A stretch of 64,000 nucleotides of DNA. Origin: an uncultured Aquimarina sp. GTDB lineage: Bacteria; Bacteroidota; Bacteroidia; Flavobacteriales; Flavobacteriaceae. Below, in pieces: positions 8,749 through 16,778 of the stretch. Each line of letters begins with the position of its first letter. Within the stretch, counting starts at the first letter, position 1. Where the stretch lies: positions 248,001 through 312,000 of the forward strand of contig CANMCO010000006.1 in assembly GCA_947496355.1 (NCBI GenBank), in the 5' to 3' direction. The notes under the pieces are model-generated. The model saw nothing but the letters and a program-made list of their open reading frames with translations, was not told the DNA's origin and ran no database searches. The position numbers were made by a program, and so were the translations under genes.

Positions 8749-9195
8749 ATGAAAACCTTAGTACTGATTCTTTTCGTGATTTGTCCTTTTGTTTTAAATA
8801 CACAAGAGAACAAAACTACCCCTACTGAGCCATATAACCTTGAAGGTGTTTGGGAACTAAAACATCAATTTTTGTATGAAGATAATCACATATCCGATAC
8901 TATTTACAATCAAAATGGATATAGGCAGGTAAAAATGTATAGTAAAGGAAAAGTCATGTGGACCCGATATGATCCCAAAGATAATAACGAATGGTTTGGT
9001 TATGGTACCTACACTATAAAAGATGGTATTCTTGAAGAACGATTAGAGTATGCCTCTGGCCCAATGATGAAAATAGTAGACACTATCCAAGTATTTAGAT
9101 TTGAACTTATTATGAGCAAAGACTCCTACCAACAAATCGATATTGACGAAGAAGGTCATTATTCTCTGGCAGAAAATTATGATAAAGTGAAATAA
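8749..9195 (+). CDS. Secreted lipocalin-like protein
   Basis: A 148-residue protein with a short signal peptide (to about 18, NTQ). The mature chain begins with YNLEGVWELK and runs through alternating beta-strand patterns with WFGYGTYTIKDGILEERLEY near residue 85, the layout of lipocalin-like or DUF4488-type small beta-barrels that may bind a hydrophobic ligand. The family assignment is tentative. It stands alone; an imperfect hairpin about 110 bases downstream may end its transcript. Confidence 0.6.
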   Translation: MKTLVLILFVICPFVLNTQENKTTPTEPYNLEGVWELKHQFLYEDNHISDTIYNQNGYRQVKMYSKGKVMWTRYDPKDNNEWFGYGTYTIKDGILEERLEYASGPMMKIVDTIQVFRFELIMSKDSYQQIDIDEEGHYSLAENYDKVK

Positions 9196-9301
9196 GTATC
9201 TTACCAAATAACTATAATCCAAGTAATAATTATCTACTTTTCTAAATGTTATAATTGTACTTTTTAAATTGGTTTATATTACTTTCTTATGTAAACAAAG
9301 A

Positions 9302-9331
9302 ACCCCATATCCAAAATTACGGATACGGGGT
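9302..9331 (+). terminator. Hairpin downstream of the lipocalin-like gene
   Basis: ACCCCATATCC (9302-9312) pairs with GGATACGGGGT (9321-9331) with one A-C mismatch and an 8-base loop. The T-tract is short (TTTAT), so it is a weak or rho-assisted terminator at best. Confidence 0.5.
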
Positions 9332-9411
9332 TTATGACTTTATTGATTATATAATTAATGTACAAAAAAAAGCTAACTAATTGATAATCTATTATTTTTT
9401 TGATCTAGTAG

Positions 9412-9645
9412 CGATTCAAAAACAGAAATTTTCAACAACTGAAAGCATATTTTGAAAGAAAACTTGAAGAAGGAAAAAACAAAATGCTCATCTTAAATAA
9501 TATTAGAAACAAACTTTTGGGTAGGGTATTTACGGTAGTAAAAAGACAGCAACCTTATGTAAATACAAATAAATTTACTCTCCCAAATTGTATGAATTTT
9601 CACTTGTTTTTATCCACAGAATTCGGTAGCGTGGGTTACGAATAG
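9412..9645 (+). pseudogene. IS110-family transposase C-terminal remnant
   Basis: Read in the frame of 9412, the translation contains AYFERKLEEGKNKMLILN and then IRNKLLGRVFTVVKR, followed by QPYV. This is the conserved C-terminal helix region of IS110-type (Transposase_20) transposases. In-frame stop codons lie immediately upstream and the DEDD catalytic half and serine motif are absent, so only about 55 recognisable residues survive before an unrelated tail ending at 9645. No terminal structures were found. It is the trace of an old, decayed insertion. Confidence 0.7.
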
Positions 9646-9702
9646 TTGCAAGAAAGTACGCGAATATTTTTCGCTATTGATAAAGATAATTAATTCATCT
9701 AT

Positions 9703-9879
9703 TTATTGAATTTTGGATCTAAAAAGAATAAGTGCAAATCCCAAGATAAAAATAATAGGCCCAGAAATAAGGAAATGATATAATCCGGGCCAATGAAGTA
9801 TTTTAAATAATACGCCTAAGCCAAATAATAAAATCCCCAGCACCAAAAGTATTATTCCTGCAATTCTTAATGTATTCAT
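9703..9879 (-). CDS. 58-residue two-helix membrane protein, GldL-like motif
   Basis: The start is ATG at 9879 and the stop TAA at 9703. Residues 4-24 and 36-53 are hydrophobic helices; between them lies LFKILHWPG, a motif shared with the N-terminus of GldL and many small flavobacterial membrane proteins. The rest of GldL is missing, so this is not the gliding motor subunit itself. It lies 103 bases downstream of the LytTR regulator in the same direction and may be co-transcribed. Function unknown. Confidence 0.6.
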   Translation of the reverse strand: MNTLRIAGIILLVLGILLFGLGVLFKILHWPGLYHFLISGPIIFILGFALILFRSKIQ

Positions 9880-9982
9880 CCTTTATTTGAATTTTAGATT
9901 TTTGATTAATCTCTATCAAATCTTCTTTTAAGTGCATTGATTTTCTTCTTGTCTTTGATCAATATATAAATACAATCTCTTT

Positions 9983-10672
9983 TTACAAGAATTTTTTCAT
10001 AAAATCACCCTTATAAGCCCTGCCCAAAGGAACTGTCTTCTGATTTGCTAAATAAATCTGATTACTGGACACCCTCTCAATTTTTGAAGTATTGATAATA
10101 TATGATTTGTGTACCCTCATAAATTTCTTTGAAGGCAAAAGTTCTTCCCAGTAACGTAGTGTTTCAGAGCATACGTGTTTTTTATTTTGTAGGTGAAGTT
10201 CTGTATAATCAGCATCAGATACGATGTAGGCAATAGTATCGATAAGAATACGCACATGGTCATAGCCTACCTTAATGTACACTTCATTCATTTCTGTGGT
10301 TTCTACACCAGGAATTAAATTTTGCTGTTTGGTCTCGACCTTCGAAATAGCTTTAATAAACCGCTGAAATGAAAATGGTTTCAACAAATAGTCCACCACA
10401 TCAAATTCATAGCTCTCCAAAGCATAATCAGGGAAAGCCGTTGTGAGGATAACCTGGGGTGGATTGGATAGCGTTTTTAAAAAATCGATACCTGATATCT
10501 TAGGTAAATGAATGTCTAAAAAAATGATATCTACTTTAGTCGATTTCATCATTTCCATAGCTTCTAGGGCATCAGTAAAAGCTCCTATGAGTACTAGTGA
10601 ACCGCTATCATCTATGTATTTTTTCAAAATACGCTGTGCCGGTAGTTGGTCTTCTATAATAATACACTTCAT
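9983..10672 (-). CDS. LytTR-family response regulator
   Basis: A 229-residue two-domain regulator. The receiver domain (1-120) has acidic residues E7 and D8, the phospho-accepting D53 (FLDIHLP), a switch T near 77 and K98. The LytTR DNA-binding domain (about 130-229) shows FMRVHKSYIIN and the final VPLGRAYK motif. Its ATG overlaps the end of the sensor kinase gene by 4 bases, so translation is coupled. The divergent outer-membrane receptor gene at 11898 is the obvious candidate target. Confidence 0.9.
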   Translation of the reverse strand: MKCIIIEDQLPAQRILKKYIDDSGSLVLIGAFTDALEAMEMMKSTKVDIIFLDIHLPKISGIDFLKTLSNPPQVILTTAFPDYALESYEFDVVDYLLKPFSFQRFIKAISKVETKQQNLIPGVETTEMNEVYIKVGYDHVRILIDTIAYIVSDADYTELHLQNKKHVCSETLRYWEELLPSKKFMRVHKSYIINTSKIERVSSNQIYLANQKTVPLGRAYKGDFMKKFL

Positions 10673-11685
10673 TGTTCCCGAGACTTTTTTAGATCAATGG
10701 TTAATTCAACTTCGTATGTTTTTTTATCAGCCTTAATCTGTAATGTATGTGCCTTTGGATATATAATGGCAAGCCGTTTTTTCACATTTTCCAAGCCAAT
10801 CCCACTATCTAAATTGTTTATATTGGTTTGGGTTTTGTAGGTGTTCGAGCATTTGAAATAAAGCAATCCGTCCTTTGTAACCTTGATATCTACATCAATA
10901 ATTATACCGTCTATTTGACTAGAACCTCCGTGTTTTAAAGCGTTCTCAACAAAAACAATCAAAATCAGGGGAGCTATCCAAAAATTTGATTGCGCGATAC
11001 TTTTTGAGAATGTAACTGTGCCACGCCCTTCTATTTGCAAACGCCCAAGATTGATAAAGTTTTCTAATTGTTCAACCTCTTTTGAAAGTGAAACGTATTT
11101 TGCCTTGCACTCATAAAGCATATACCGCAGCACACCCGACAACTCCAGGATGAGCTCTGGTGTACGTGGGGATTTTTCGATGGCATATGAATACAGATTG
11201 TTCATATTATTAAATAGGAAATGAGGATTAATTTGCGACTTCAGGAATTGGAGTTCGCTTTCCTTTACAGAATCTTTCAATTCTTTGACCTCCCTTTGTT
11301 TGATAAGGGCATCCCAGCCAAATTTGAACCCTGCCAAGACCGATAAAGTGGGCAAAGTGCTCATAAGGTTATATCCTACACCCAAAAACCTTTTACCGCG
11401 AGTGTCCGGGAAATAGATTTTTTCTAATATAGCTTCTTCTATAAAAATTACCCATACCGCTACCAATCCAACATACAATGCAAACTTCAAGTATGACCCG
11501 GGATATAGAAACTTTGGAAGGAGTACATAATTCACTACAAGACCGGCAATTACAAAATTCAAAAAGAACACATATTTATAGGTCTGTATTTCAGGATTAC
11601 GACGGTCAAATGAATAGAAGGTAAATACCACGATATGCAATATCACCTGAAACCAAATCTCTTTATTTAAGAATATTCTTTTCAC
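10669..11685 (-). CDS. LytS-like sensor histidine kinase
   Basis: A 338-residue membrane kinase. Four membrane helices occupy about residues 12-128, then a short coiled coil, then the His_kinase domain with phospho-accepting H155 in QINPHFLFNN. The ATPase part has the N box VENALKHGG near 242 and the G box DSGIGLENVKKRL near 300. There is no large extracellular sensor domain, so the stimulus is probably sensed in the membrane. It pairs with the overlapping LytTR regulator. Confidence 0.9.
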   Translation of the reverse strand: MKRIFLNKEIWFQVILHIVVFTFYSFDRRNPEIQTYKYVFFLNFVIAGLVVNYVLLPKFLYPGSYLKFALYVGLVAVWVIFIEEAILEKIYFPDTRGKRFLGVGYNLMSTLPTLSVLAGFKFGWDALIKQREVKELKDSVKESELQFLKSQINPHFLFNNMNNLYSYAIEKSPRTPELILELSGVLRYMLYECKAKYVSLSKEVEQLENFINLGRLQIEGRGTVTFSKSIAQSNFWIAPLILIVFVENALKHGGSSQIDGIIIDVDIKVTKDGLLYFKCSNTYKTQTNINNLDSGIGLENVKKRLAIIYPKAHTLQIKADKKTYEVELTIDLKKSREQ

Positions 11686-11704
11686 AATTTCAAAAGCTAT
11701 ATAA

Positions 11705-11712
11705 CAAATATA
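11705..11712 (-). promoter_or_regulatory. -7 box of the histidine kinase operon
   Basis: On the minus strand TATATTTG matches TAnnTTTG exactly, 19 bases ahead of the kinase ATG. No convincing -33 box at the usual spacing. Confidence 0.5.
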
Positions 11713-11897
11713 GTTTTTTGCTTCCCCAACTACTAGATTTAGGAGGTAATCGTCTCAAAAGCCCCTCTAAACAGCAGATCTATCAAGATGAATAACAACA
11801 ATGTCGTTTGTAGGTTTAGTATGGCTGTTTACCCAAGTGAATTTTTATAAATCTTTTTTACTTCCGTTCTTTGAATTCTGAAATTATAATGATACAC

Positions 11898-14264
11898 ATG
11901 ATGAATATACGGTTTCTTTTACTCCTATTATTGTTTACAGTTGGGACCTGGGCTCAAGATGAAAAAATATTAGTTTCAGGATCGTTGGTTGAAGCTGAAA
12001 CTGGCCAACCTATACCTTATGCCACAGTTGTGTTGAAAGATATAAGTTCTAACGCTACAATTTTGGGAGCAATTACAGATGAACAGGGAGTATTTCAAGT
12101 AAATTCATTAACCAAAGACTTTTACGTTGAAATCAGTTTTATGGGGTTTAAAACGATTAAGCTACACGATTTTAAAGTAAAAGGGAATAAAGTTACCTTG
12201 GGTACAATCAAACTTTTTCAAGACAACCAAATGCTAGACGAAGTGGTGGTTAGAGGAGAAGTTTCTAAAACCGAGTTTAAACTAGATAAACGTGTTTTTA
12301 ATGTTGGAAAAGACCTAAGTAGTACAGGAGCCAGCGCATTAGAGGTACTCAATAATGTACCATCTGTCAATGTTAATATAGAAGGAGAGATAAGTTTACG
12401 AGGAGCCGGAGGAGTCCAAATCCTGATTAATGGCAAGCCATCGGTATTAGCCGATGAATCAAGCAATGCTTTAGGAACCATCACAGCGGATATGATCAAG
12501 AGTATCGAAGTTATCACCAACCCTTCTGCCAAATATGAAGCTTCGGGTACTTCGGGTATTTTAAATATCATCCTGAAAAAAGAAGAAAAACAAGGATGGA
12601 ACGGTTCTGTATCTATCAATACCGGTGTTCCTGATAACCATAGTATAGGAGGAAGCTTAAACCGCAGAACTGAAAAATTCAACTTGTTTACTCAATTTGG
12701 TGCAGGATATCGTTCCTTGCCCAGGGATAATGAGGCGATCAACCGAAACCTGATAAATAACGAAGTAATTTTTAGCGAAGGAGAGAACTTTAGAAATGAG
12801 ACTTTCTTCAACATTACATTGGGTACAGACTATCATTTGAATAAATACAATGTATTCACCCTTTCGGGAAATTTTGCTTACGAAATTGAGGACCAGCCTT
12901 CAGAAACTAACTTTCGCTTTTTTGATGCAAGTAATACCTTGGTATCTAGATGGGTGCGTGATGAAATTACCGAAGCCACCAATCCCAAATGGCAGTATGA
13001 GTTTAATTGGAGAAAGCAATTTAAAAATAATAAAAACCATACGTTTCAACTAAGTGCTTTAGGAAGTTTCTTCGGAAAAGATCAGTCTTCCTTATTTACA
13101 GATACTACTCTAGAAGGAGAAAATGTAGATAATAATCAACGTACCGCTACTAATTTTCAGCAAGCAGATTTTACCTTCAAAGCAGATTATACCAATCCGT
13201 TAACTAAAGAATATGGTATAGAGACCGGAGCGCAATATGTTATAAACGATGTAGGAAATGATTTTGAGGTCGAGGATCTTATCGATGGAGAATTTGTAAT
13301 CAATGAAAATCTGACCAATGATTTTGAGTGGAACCAAAAGGTGTTGGGAGTATATGCAACAGGAGCCTATGAAAATGATACCTGGGGCATCAAGGCTGGC
13401 TTACGTATAGAAAATACTGATTTAGAAACTTTATTAGCAAATACGAACGAAGGGAACTCTCGAAATTTTACCAATTTTTTCCCTAGTTTTCACACCTCTT
13501 ATACGTTTAGCGAGAAGTTTTCACTACAGGCAGGCTACTCAAAACGTATATTCAGGCCTAGGCTTTGGGATTTAAATCCTTTTTTCAACATTCGAAATAA
13601 TTTCAATATACGAACTGGAAATCCAGAATTACAACCTGAGTTTACTAATTCCTATGAATTAACGAGTATTTATAAAATTGGAAAGGCAAGTATGAGTTCG
13701 AGTTTGTACCATCGCTATACGACAGATGTGGTAGAACGCGTATCGACATTTGTAGATAATGTGAATTTTACTACCCCAGAAAACATTGGTACTAATTCTT
13801 CTATAGGTTTTGAAACCAATGGGAAATATAATCTTACAAAATGGTTGACTTTTACTGGAGATTTTAATTTTAATTATTTTGACCGAAAAGGAACTTTTGA
13901 AGGCCAGGTTTTTGACTTTACTGGGAATCAATGGTCTACTAGATTAGGTTCAAAAATTAGTTTACCCGCAGATATCGACTTAGAATTGAATGGAAACTAT
14001 CGCTCTGGATTTGAAACTGTGCAAGGGGAGCAAAGTGGTTTTGCCTTTCTAGATATAGGTATACGTAAAAAAATCCTAAAGGGAAAAATAGTGGCGAATC
14101 TTGGTATTCGTGATGTATTTGCTTCTAGAATTCAAGAACGTTTTGTGAACCAACCCACTTTTGAAACCTACAATTTTGGGCAACGCGGACGCTTTATTAC
14201 TTTTGGACTAAGCTATGCTTTTGGTAAAGGAGAGGCAATGACTTATTCGGGCAGAAGACGCTAA
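11898..14264 (+). CDS. Outer-membrane TonB-dependent receptor-like protein (OMP_b-brl_3 type)
   Basis: Start ATG 11898 (788 residues) is preferred because it precedes the signal peptide (MMNIRFLLLLLLF to WAQ); ATGs at 11889 and 11901 are alternatives. Residues about 25-110 form a carboxypeptidase-like regulatory domain (LVEAETGQPIPYATV), about 120-215 the plug (ASALEVLNNVPSVNV, GGVQILINGKPS), and the rest a beta-barrel of the outer membrane beta-barrel family 3. Such proteins take up peptides, metals or unknown ligands. It is transcribed away from the LytTR system, which may regulate it. Confidence 0.85.
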   Translation: MMNIRFLLLLLLFTVGTWAQDEKILVSGSLVEAETGQPIPYATVVLKDISSNATILGAITDEQGVFQVNSLTKDFYVEISFMGFKTIKLHDFKVKGNKVTLGTIKLFQDNQMLDEVVVRGEVSKTEFKLDKRVFNVGKDLSSTGASALEVLNNVPSVNVNIEGEISLRGAGGVQILINGKPSVLADESSNALGTITADMIKSIEVITNPSAKYEASGTSGILNIILKKEEKQGWNGSVSINTGVPDNHSIGGSLNRRTEKFNLFTQFGAGYRSLPRDNEAINRNLINNEVIFSEGENFRNETFFNITLGTDYHLNKYNVFTLSGNFAYEIEDQPSETNFRFFDASNTLVSRWVRDEITEATNPKWQYEFNWRKQFKNNKNHTFQLSALGSFFGKDQSSLFTDTTLEGENVDNNQRTATNFQQADFTFKADYTNPLTKEYGIETGAQYVINDVGNDFEVEDLIDGEFVINENLTNDFEWNQKVLGVYATGAYENDTWGIKAGLRIENTDLETLLANTNEGNSRNFTNFFPSFHTSYTFSEKFSLQAGYSKRIFRPRLWDLNPFFNIRNNFNIRTGNPELQPEFTNSYELTSIYKIGKASMSSSLYHRYTTDVVERVSTFVDNVNFTTPENIGTNSSIGFETNGKYNLTKWLTFTGDFNFNYFDRKGTFEGQVFDFTGNQWSTRLGSKISLPADIDLELNGNYRSGFETVQGEQSGFAFLDIGIRKKILKGKIVANLGIRDVFASRIQERFVNQPTFETYNFGQRGRFITFGLSYAFGKGEAMTYSGRRR

Positions 14265-14336
14265 TTAAAATAGTTAAAATTACAAAATATGTATCCAAGT
14301 ATACCCTAATCTAATGTTCTTTTAAAAATATTGTAT

Positions 14337-14906
14337 TCACCAATGTTGCGTTCCTGGTTCCCCTTTAAAAGGTCCGACCAGGTCTGAAGTGATCCATCCT
14401 GCATAAAACTCACTAGATTGCGCCTCTACTTGTTTCCCATCGATATAACATTCAAGATGCTGAGGATAGAACGCTATATGATTTTTTAATGCTGAAAATT
14501 CTGGAAAAGGTTTCGGATACGACCATGCCACGGGCTGGTCCGCCATGATCTTCAATACCCAGTAAACCGCACTCCCCTTCCATTCACACATCGAGGTCTT
14601 GTCTGGTATTCTAACAAGCGTACTCATATCAATATCTGCCTTAGGTAAATAATATGTTGGTGGACTTGCGGTCTCAAGCACTGCTAGGGCGTCGTGGGAA
14701 TATGCGATCCTTATACCCTTATGATTGACCATTACCGGTTTACTTACTTTTTCGATAATTGGAGGGCGTGGAAAATCCCAAACAGATCGCTGGCCTTTTT
14801 TTGGTTCTATTGCAAATGGAGGTCTTTTATTACCTGTATGACTCCAGCTTTCACGGGCCTTTTGCAACCAATTTACCTTCATTTTTCTTTTCTCATTTGG
14901 TCCCAT
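14337..14906 (-). CDS. DUF427 (NTP_transf_9) domain protein
   Basis: A 189-residue cytosolic protein. The DUF427 core is at about residues 60-180, with PPTYYLPKADID near 82, a CEWKG segment near 109 and VAWSYP..PFPEF near 129. These proteins have a small beta-barrel fold; biochemical function is not established. The N-terminal 55 residues are Lys/Arg- and Pro-rich, as is common in bacterial members. It converges with the receptor gene and no terminator is visible in the gap. Confidence 0.8.
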   Translation of the reverse strand: MGPNEKRKMKVNWLQKARESWSHTGNKRPPFAIEPKKGQRSVWDFPRPPIIEKVSKPVMVNHKGIRIAYSHDALAVLETASPPTYYLPKADIDMSTLVRIPDKTSMCEWKGSAVYWVLKIMADQPVAWSYPKPFPEFSALKNHIAFYPQHLECYIDGKQVEAQSSEFYAGWITSDLVGPFKGEPGTQHW

Positions 14907-14942
14907 GGATTTAACTTAAATCTTTTATCGGTTTATTGAACT

Positions 14943-15344
14943 TTAATTGGTTAACATTTGTATAGCTAGGGATGGGATCTGTTTAATAGATTCAATTCCA
15001 AGTTCCTTTATCTTTGGTTTAATTCTGTTCCAAACACCATCATTACACAAAGCTTCATATGTTTGATGTCCAGAATTAGTTAATCTATATCTCGTTGATA
15101 TATTTGCCGAAATAACATTATTAGAGGTAAATGAAAACCCGAGGTTATTATCATTATTACTTAAACATTGAATTAACTTACAATCATTGAGTATACCTAA
15201 ATAGAAATAAAGAGTCTTAAGATCATCACTATTTTTCCAATCCAGGCATAAAGAATCTGCTAAATCCATCATCCTCAATTGAGATTCATTACTATCAATA
15301 AATGCTTTTAGTGTATCTTGAAATATATTCTTATCAATTTTCAT
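14943..15344 (-). CDS. DUF2513-like winged-helix protein
   Basis: Start ATG 15344 (133 residues) is preferred; the frame continues to a more distal ATG at 15413 but that adds a basic stretch untypical of the family. The C-terminal half has YRLTNSGHQTYEAL followed by DGVWNRIK, the LT..GH....A....W..IK pattern of DUF2513 proteins, which are often found on mobile elements. The N-terminal half could be a winged helix. No role can be assigned. It may be an acquired gene, given the mobile remnants in this part of the window. Confidence 0.5.
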   Translation of the reverse strand: MKIDKNIFQDTLKAFIDSNESQLRMMDLADSLCLDWKNSDDLKTLYFYLGILNDCKLIQCLSNNDNNLGFSFTSNNVISANISTRYRLTNSGHQTYEALCNDGVWNRIKPKIKELGIESIKQIPSLAIQMLTN

Positions 15345-15751
15345 TATCCAATGGTTTACGATTAGATTTAGCCTTGGAAGAAATATCATTATATATATTC
15401 TTTTCCGGCTCACCTTCTTTTAACAATGCATTTACTTGTAAATTGAAGTTTTGAGATGACGCACTTATACGTACATATCCAAACAATATGTAAAATATAT
15501 CTATAAATTTAAACTTAATAATTATACCAATAAAATATACTTATTCTGAATTATTAACGACGAAATTTAAAGGGTTTGCAAAAATGGCCAATAAAATGAA
15601 GCAATTAATAACAAAAAAACTGACCTAATAGATCGGGCTTACTCAACAATAAAAACACTTTTACAAGAAGTTTGTGTTATTGTATACATTAGGACGATTT
15701 CATTTTTTTCTTTTATTATGTTAGATCTTAATTAACCTAAATACAGAAAAT
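15345..15751. other. Gene-free stretch before the 66-residue peptide gene
   Basis: No supported reading frame, RNA or repeat was seen. The sequence is strongly AT-rich and probably holds the promoter for the peptide gene at 15752, but no clear TAnnTTTG box at a suitable distance was found. Confidence 0.4.
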
Positions 15752-15952
15752 ATGAAATCACTTTTAGCAAAATTTTCAAACCATGTGATACATCGTAAAG
15801 AATTAGCATTAATAAATGCCGGTACTAGAGGCCAATGTCATTTTGGTTGTTGGTCTAATTATGATGAAAACACCTTTGAGGGTCGTAATAAAATTGACAA
15901 CTGTATAAATGAATGCGATGGCATCTATGACCAGTTAGAAGGAGTTCATTAA
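15752..15952 (+). CDS. Cys-rich small peptide, probable secreted-peptide precursor
   Basis: A 66-residue protein. The first 25 or so residues (MKSLLAKFSNHVIHRKEL, then INAG) resemble the leaders of Bacteroidota natural-product and bacteriocin precursors, which have a charged helix ending near a small-residue cleavage site; here the usual GG is replaced by AGTRG. The remaining 40 residues hold four Cys (CHFGCW and later two in CINEC) and could be disulfide- or enzyme-modified. No processing gene is near. A strong hairpin follows the stop. The leader assignment is by resemblance only. Confidence 0.55.
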   Translation: MKSLLAKFSNHVIHRKELALINAGTRGQCHFGCWSNYDENTFEGRNKIDNCINECDGIYDQLEGVH

Positions 15953-15957
15953 ATTAC

Positions 15958-15983
15958 AAAAACCCCTTTTTTTAAGGGGTTTT
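15958..15983. terminator. Bidirectional terminator between peptide gene and tRNA-Pro
   Basis: AAAACCCC and GGGGTTTT form a stem around a T-rich loop, with A/T runs on both sides. It can end both the plus-strand peptide transcript and the minus-strand tRNA transcript. Confidence 0.8.
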
Positions 15984-15990
15984 AAAGATG

Positions 15991-16065
15991 TCGGGTAGAG
16001 AGGATTCGAACCTCCGATCTCTGGTCCCCCAGACCAGCACTTTAACCGGACTAAGCTACTACCCG
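15991..16065 (-). tRNA. tRNA-Pro (anticodon GGG)
   Basis: On the minus strand the 75 bases fold into a cloverleaf: acceptor CGGGTAG with CTACCCG plus discriminator A, anticodon stem CTGGT/ACCAG around loop CTGGGGG with anticodon GGG, and T arm GGTTCGAATCC. The CCA end is not encoded. It reads CCC and CCU proline codons. Confidence 0.95.
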
Positions 16066-16077
16066 AAAATTGGATAG

Positions 16078-16085
16078 CAAATATA
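16078..16085 (-). promoter_or_regulatory. -7 box of tRNA-Pro(GGG)
   Basis: TATATTTG on the minus strand, exact to TAnnTTTG, 12 bases ahead of the tRNA 5' end. The same octamer precedes the other tRNA-Pro in this window. Confidence 0.55.
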
Positions 16086-16192
16086 ACTTTTAATTCCAAT
16101 TTCCGGGAATGGATCACCTACTAAAATTTAAAGTTTTGGTCGATATTGTCTTTATATGTTAACCTCATTAAAAAAACAATTTCACCAAAAGC

Positions 16193-16227
16193 CAAAAAAA
16201 TAGACTGTCAAATTATTTTGACAGTCT
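16193..16227 (-). terminator. Terminator of the GG-leader peptide genes
   Basis: AGACTGTCAAA pairs perfectly with TTTGACAGTCT around a TTAT loop; on the minus strand a run of seven T follows. It begins 9 bases after the stop of the 69-residue peptide gene. Confidence 0.9.
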
Positions 16228-16235
16228 TTACTATA

Positions 16236-16445
16236 TTATCGGATTGCTATTAGGTCTATGTCCGAGCAAATAAGTTTTGCCGTACAGGCCTCCATATCAA
16301 GGTGCCAATTACAACCATGTGGCGGCGGTGCCAGAGGGAATATACATTCATCACTAATACCGATTGGAATTCTTGCTCTACCCCCTTTAATTCCTTTTTG
16401 TTGGGATTTACTTAATGGTTTCCCAAGTTTCTGTAAGTCTTTCAT
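16236..16445 (-). CDS. Double-glycine leader peptide precursor (bacteriocin/RiPP-like)
   Basis: A 69-residue precursor. Residues 1-22 (MKDLQKLGKPLSKSQQKGIKGG) form a classic double-glycine leader, normally cut by a C39 peptidase/ABC exporter. The core of about 47 residues begins RARIPIGI, has a PLAPPP turn, Cys at about 34, 45, 54 and 60, and a hydrophobic end. Cys spacing could allow disulfides or thioether modification. It lies 26 bases behind a second GG-leader gene and shares its terminator. No modification or export gene is adjacent. Confidence 0.7.
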   Translation of the reverse strand: MKDLQKLGKPLSKSQQKGIKGGRARIPIGISDECIFPLAPPPHGCNWHLDMEACTAKLICSDIDLIAIR

Positions 16446-16471
16446 GATTACTCTTTTTAAGAAATTACAGA

Positions 16472-16624
16472 TTAATGAAAATCAGCACTCGTTCCTGTAA
16501 GGTTGCTCAAATTCTCGATAGCGTCCAATTGTCTTTGTATTTCAGCTGCAGCTGCAACAATAGCAAAAGCAATATCAGTTCCTCCGTTAGTTTCTCTTAA
16601 TTCTAGACTAGTTAAATTTCTCAT
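16472..16624 (-). CDS. 50-residue double-glycine leader peptide
   Basis: ATG at 16624, TAA at 16472. The leader MRNLTSLELRETNGG matches the double-glycine consensus with L and E at the usual positions before GG. The core is about 35 residues without Cys: TDIAFAIVAAAAEIQRQL then a polar tail ending DFH. The Ala-rich hydrophobic helix resembles unmodified two-peptide bacteriocins, or a short partner to the 69-residue peptide encoded just downstream. Antibacterial function is inferred. Confidence 0.65.
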   Translation of the reverse strand: MRNLTSLELRETNGGTDIAFAIVAAAAEIQRQLDAIENLSNLTGTSADFH

Positions 16625-16700
16625 TTTGATTGAATTTTAATTAAAGATTATTTTTTACGTTGTTTCTCTTTGAAAACTTTGGTAAAACTAATCTTCACAT

Positions 16701-16717
16701 GTCTCAAATTCTGAGAC
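16701..16717. promoter_or_regulatory. Inverted repeat upstream of the GG-leader peptide genes
   Basis: GTCTCA and TGAGAC flank AATTC, giving a 17-base palindrome about 77 bases ahead of the 50-residue peptide's start. It may be an operator for the peptide operon, or part of the end region of the upstream gene. Confidence 0.35.
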
Positions 16718-16724
16718 TACATAA

Positions 16725-16753
16725 AAAAGTCCCAACATGATGTCGAGACTTTT
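16725..16753 (-). terminator. Terminator of the 513-residue secreted protein gene
   Basis: On the minus strand AAAAGTCTCGACA pairs with TGTTGGGACTTTT (13 bp including two G-U pairs) around TCA and continues into T residues, 26 bases after the stop at 16779. Confidence 0.85.
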
Positions 16754-16778
16754 CAAAATTCATTCTTTTCAGACTAGG

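Noticed and set aside
10512..10840. Two plus-strand frames inside the LytTR and kinase genes
   Set aside because: They oppose strongly supported genes with complete motifs and have no homology signal.
12218..12682. 154-residue minus-strand frame opposite the receptor gene
   Set aside because: It is antisense to the plug region of a well-supported gene; Ser/Pro-rich with no recognisable motif.
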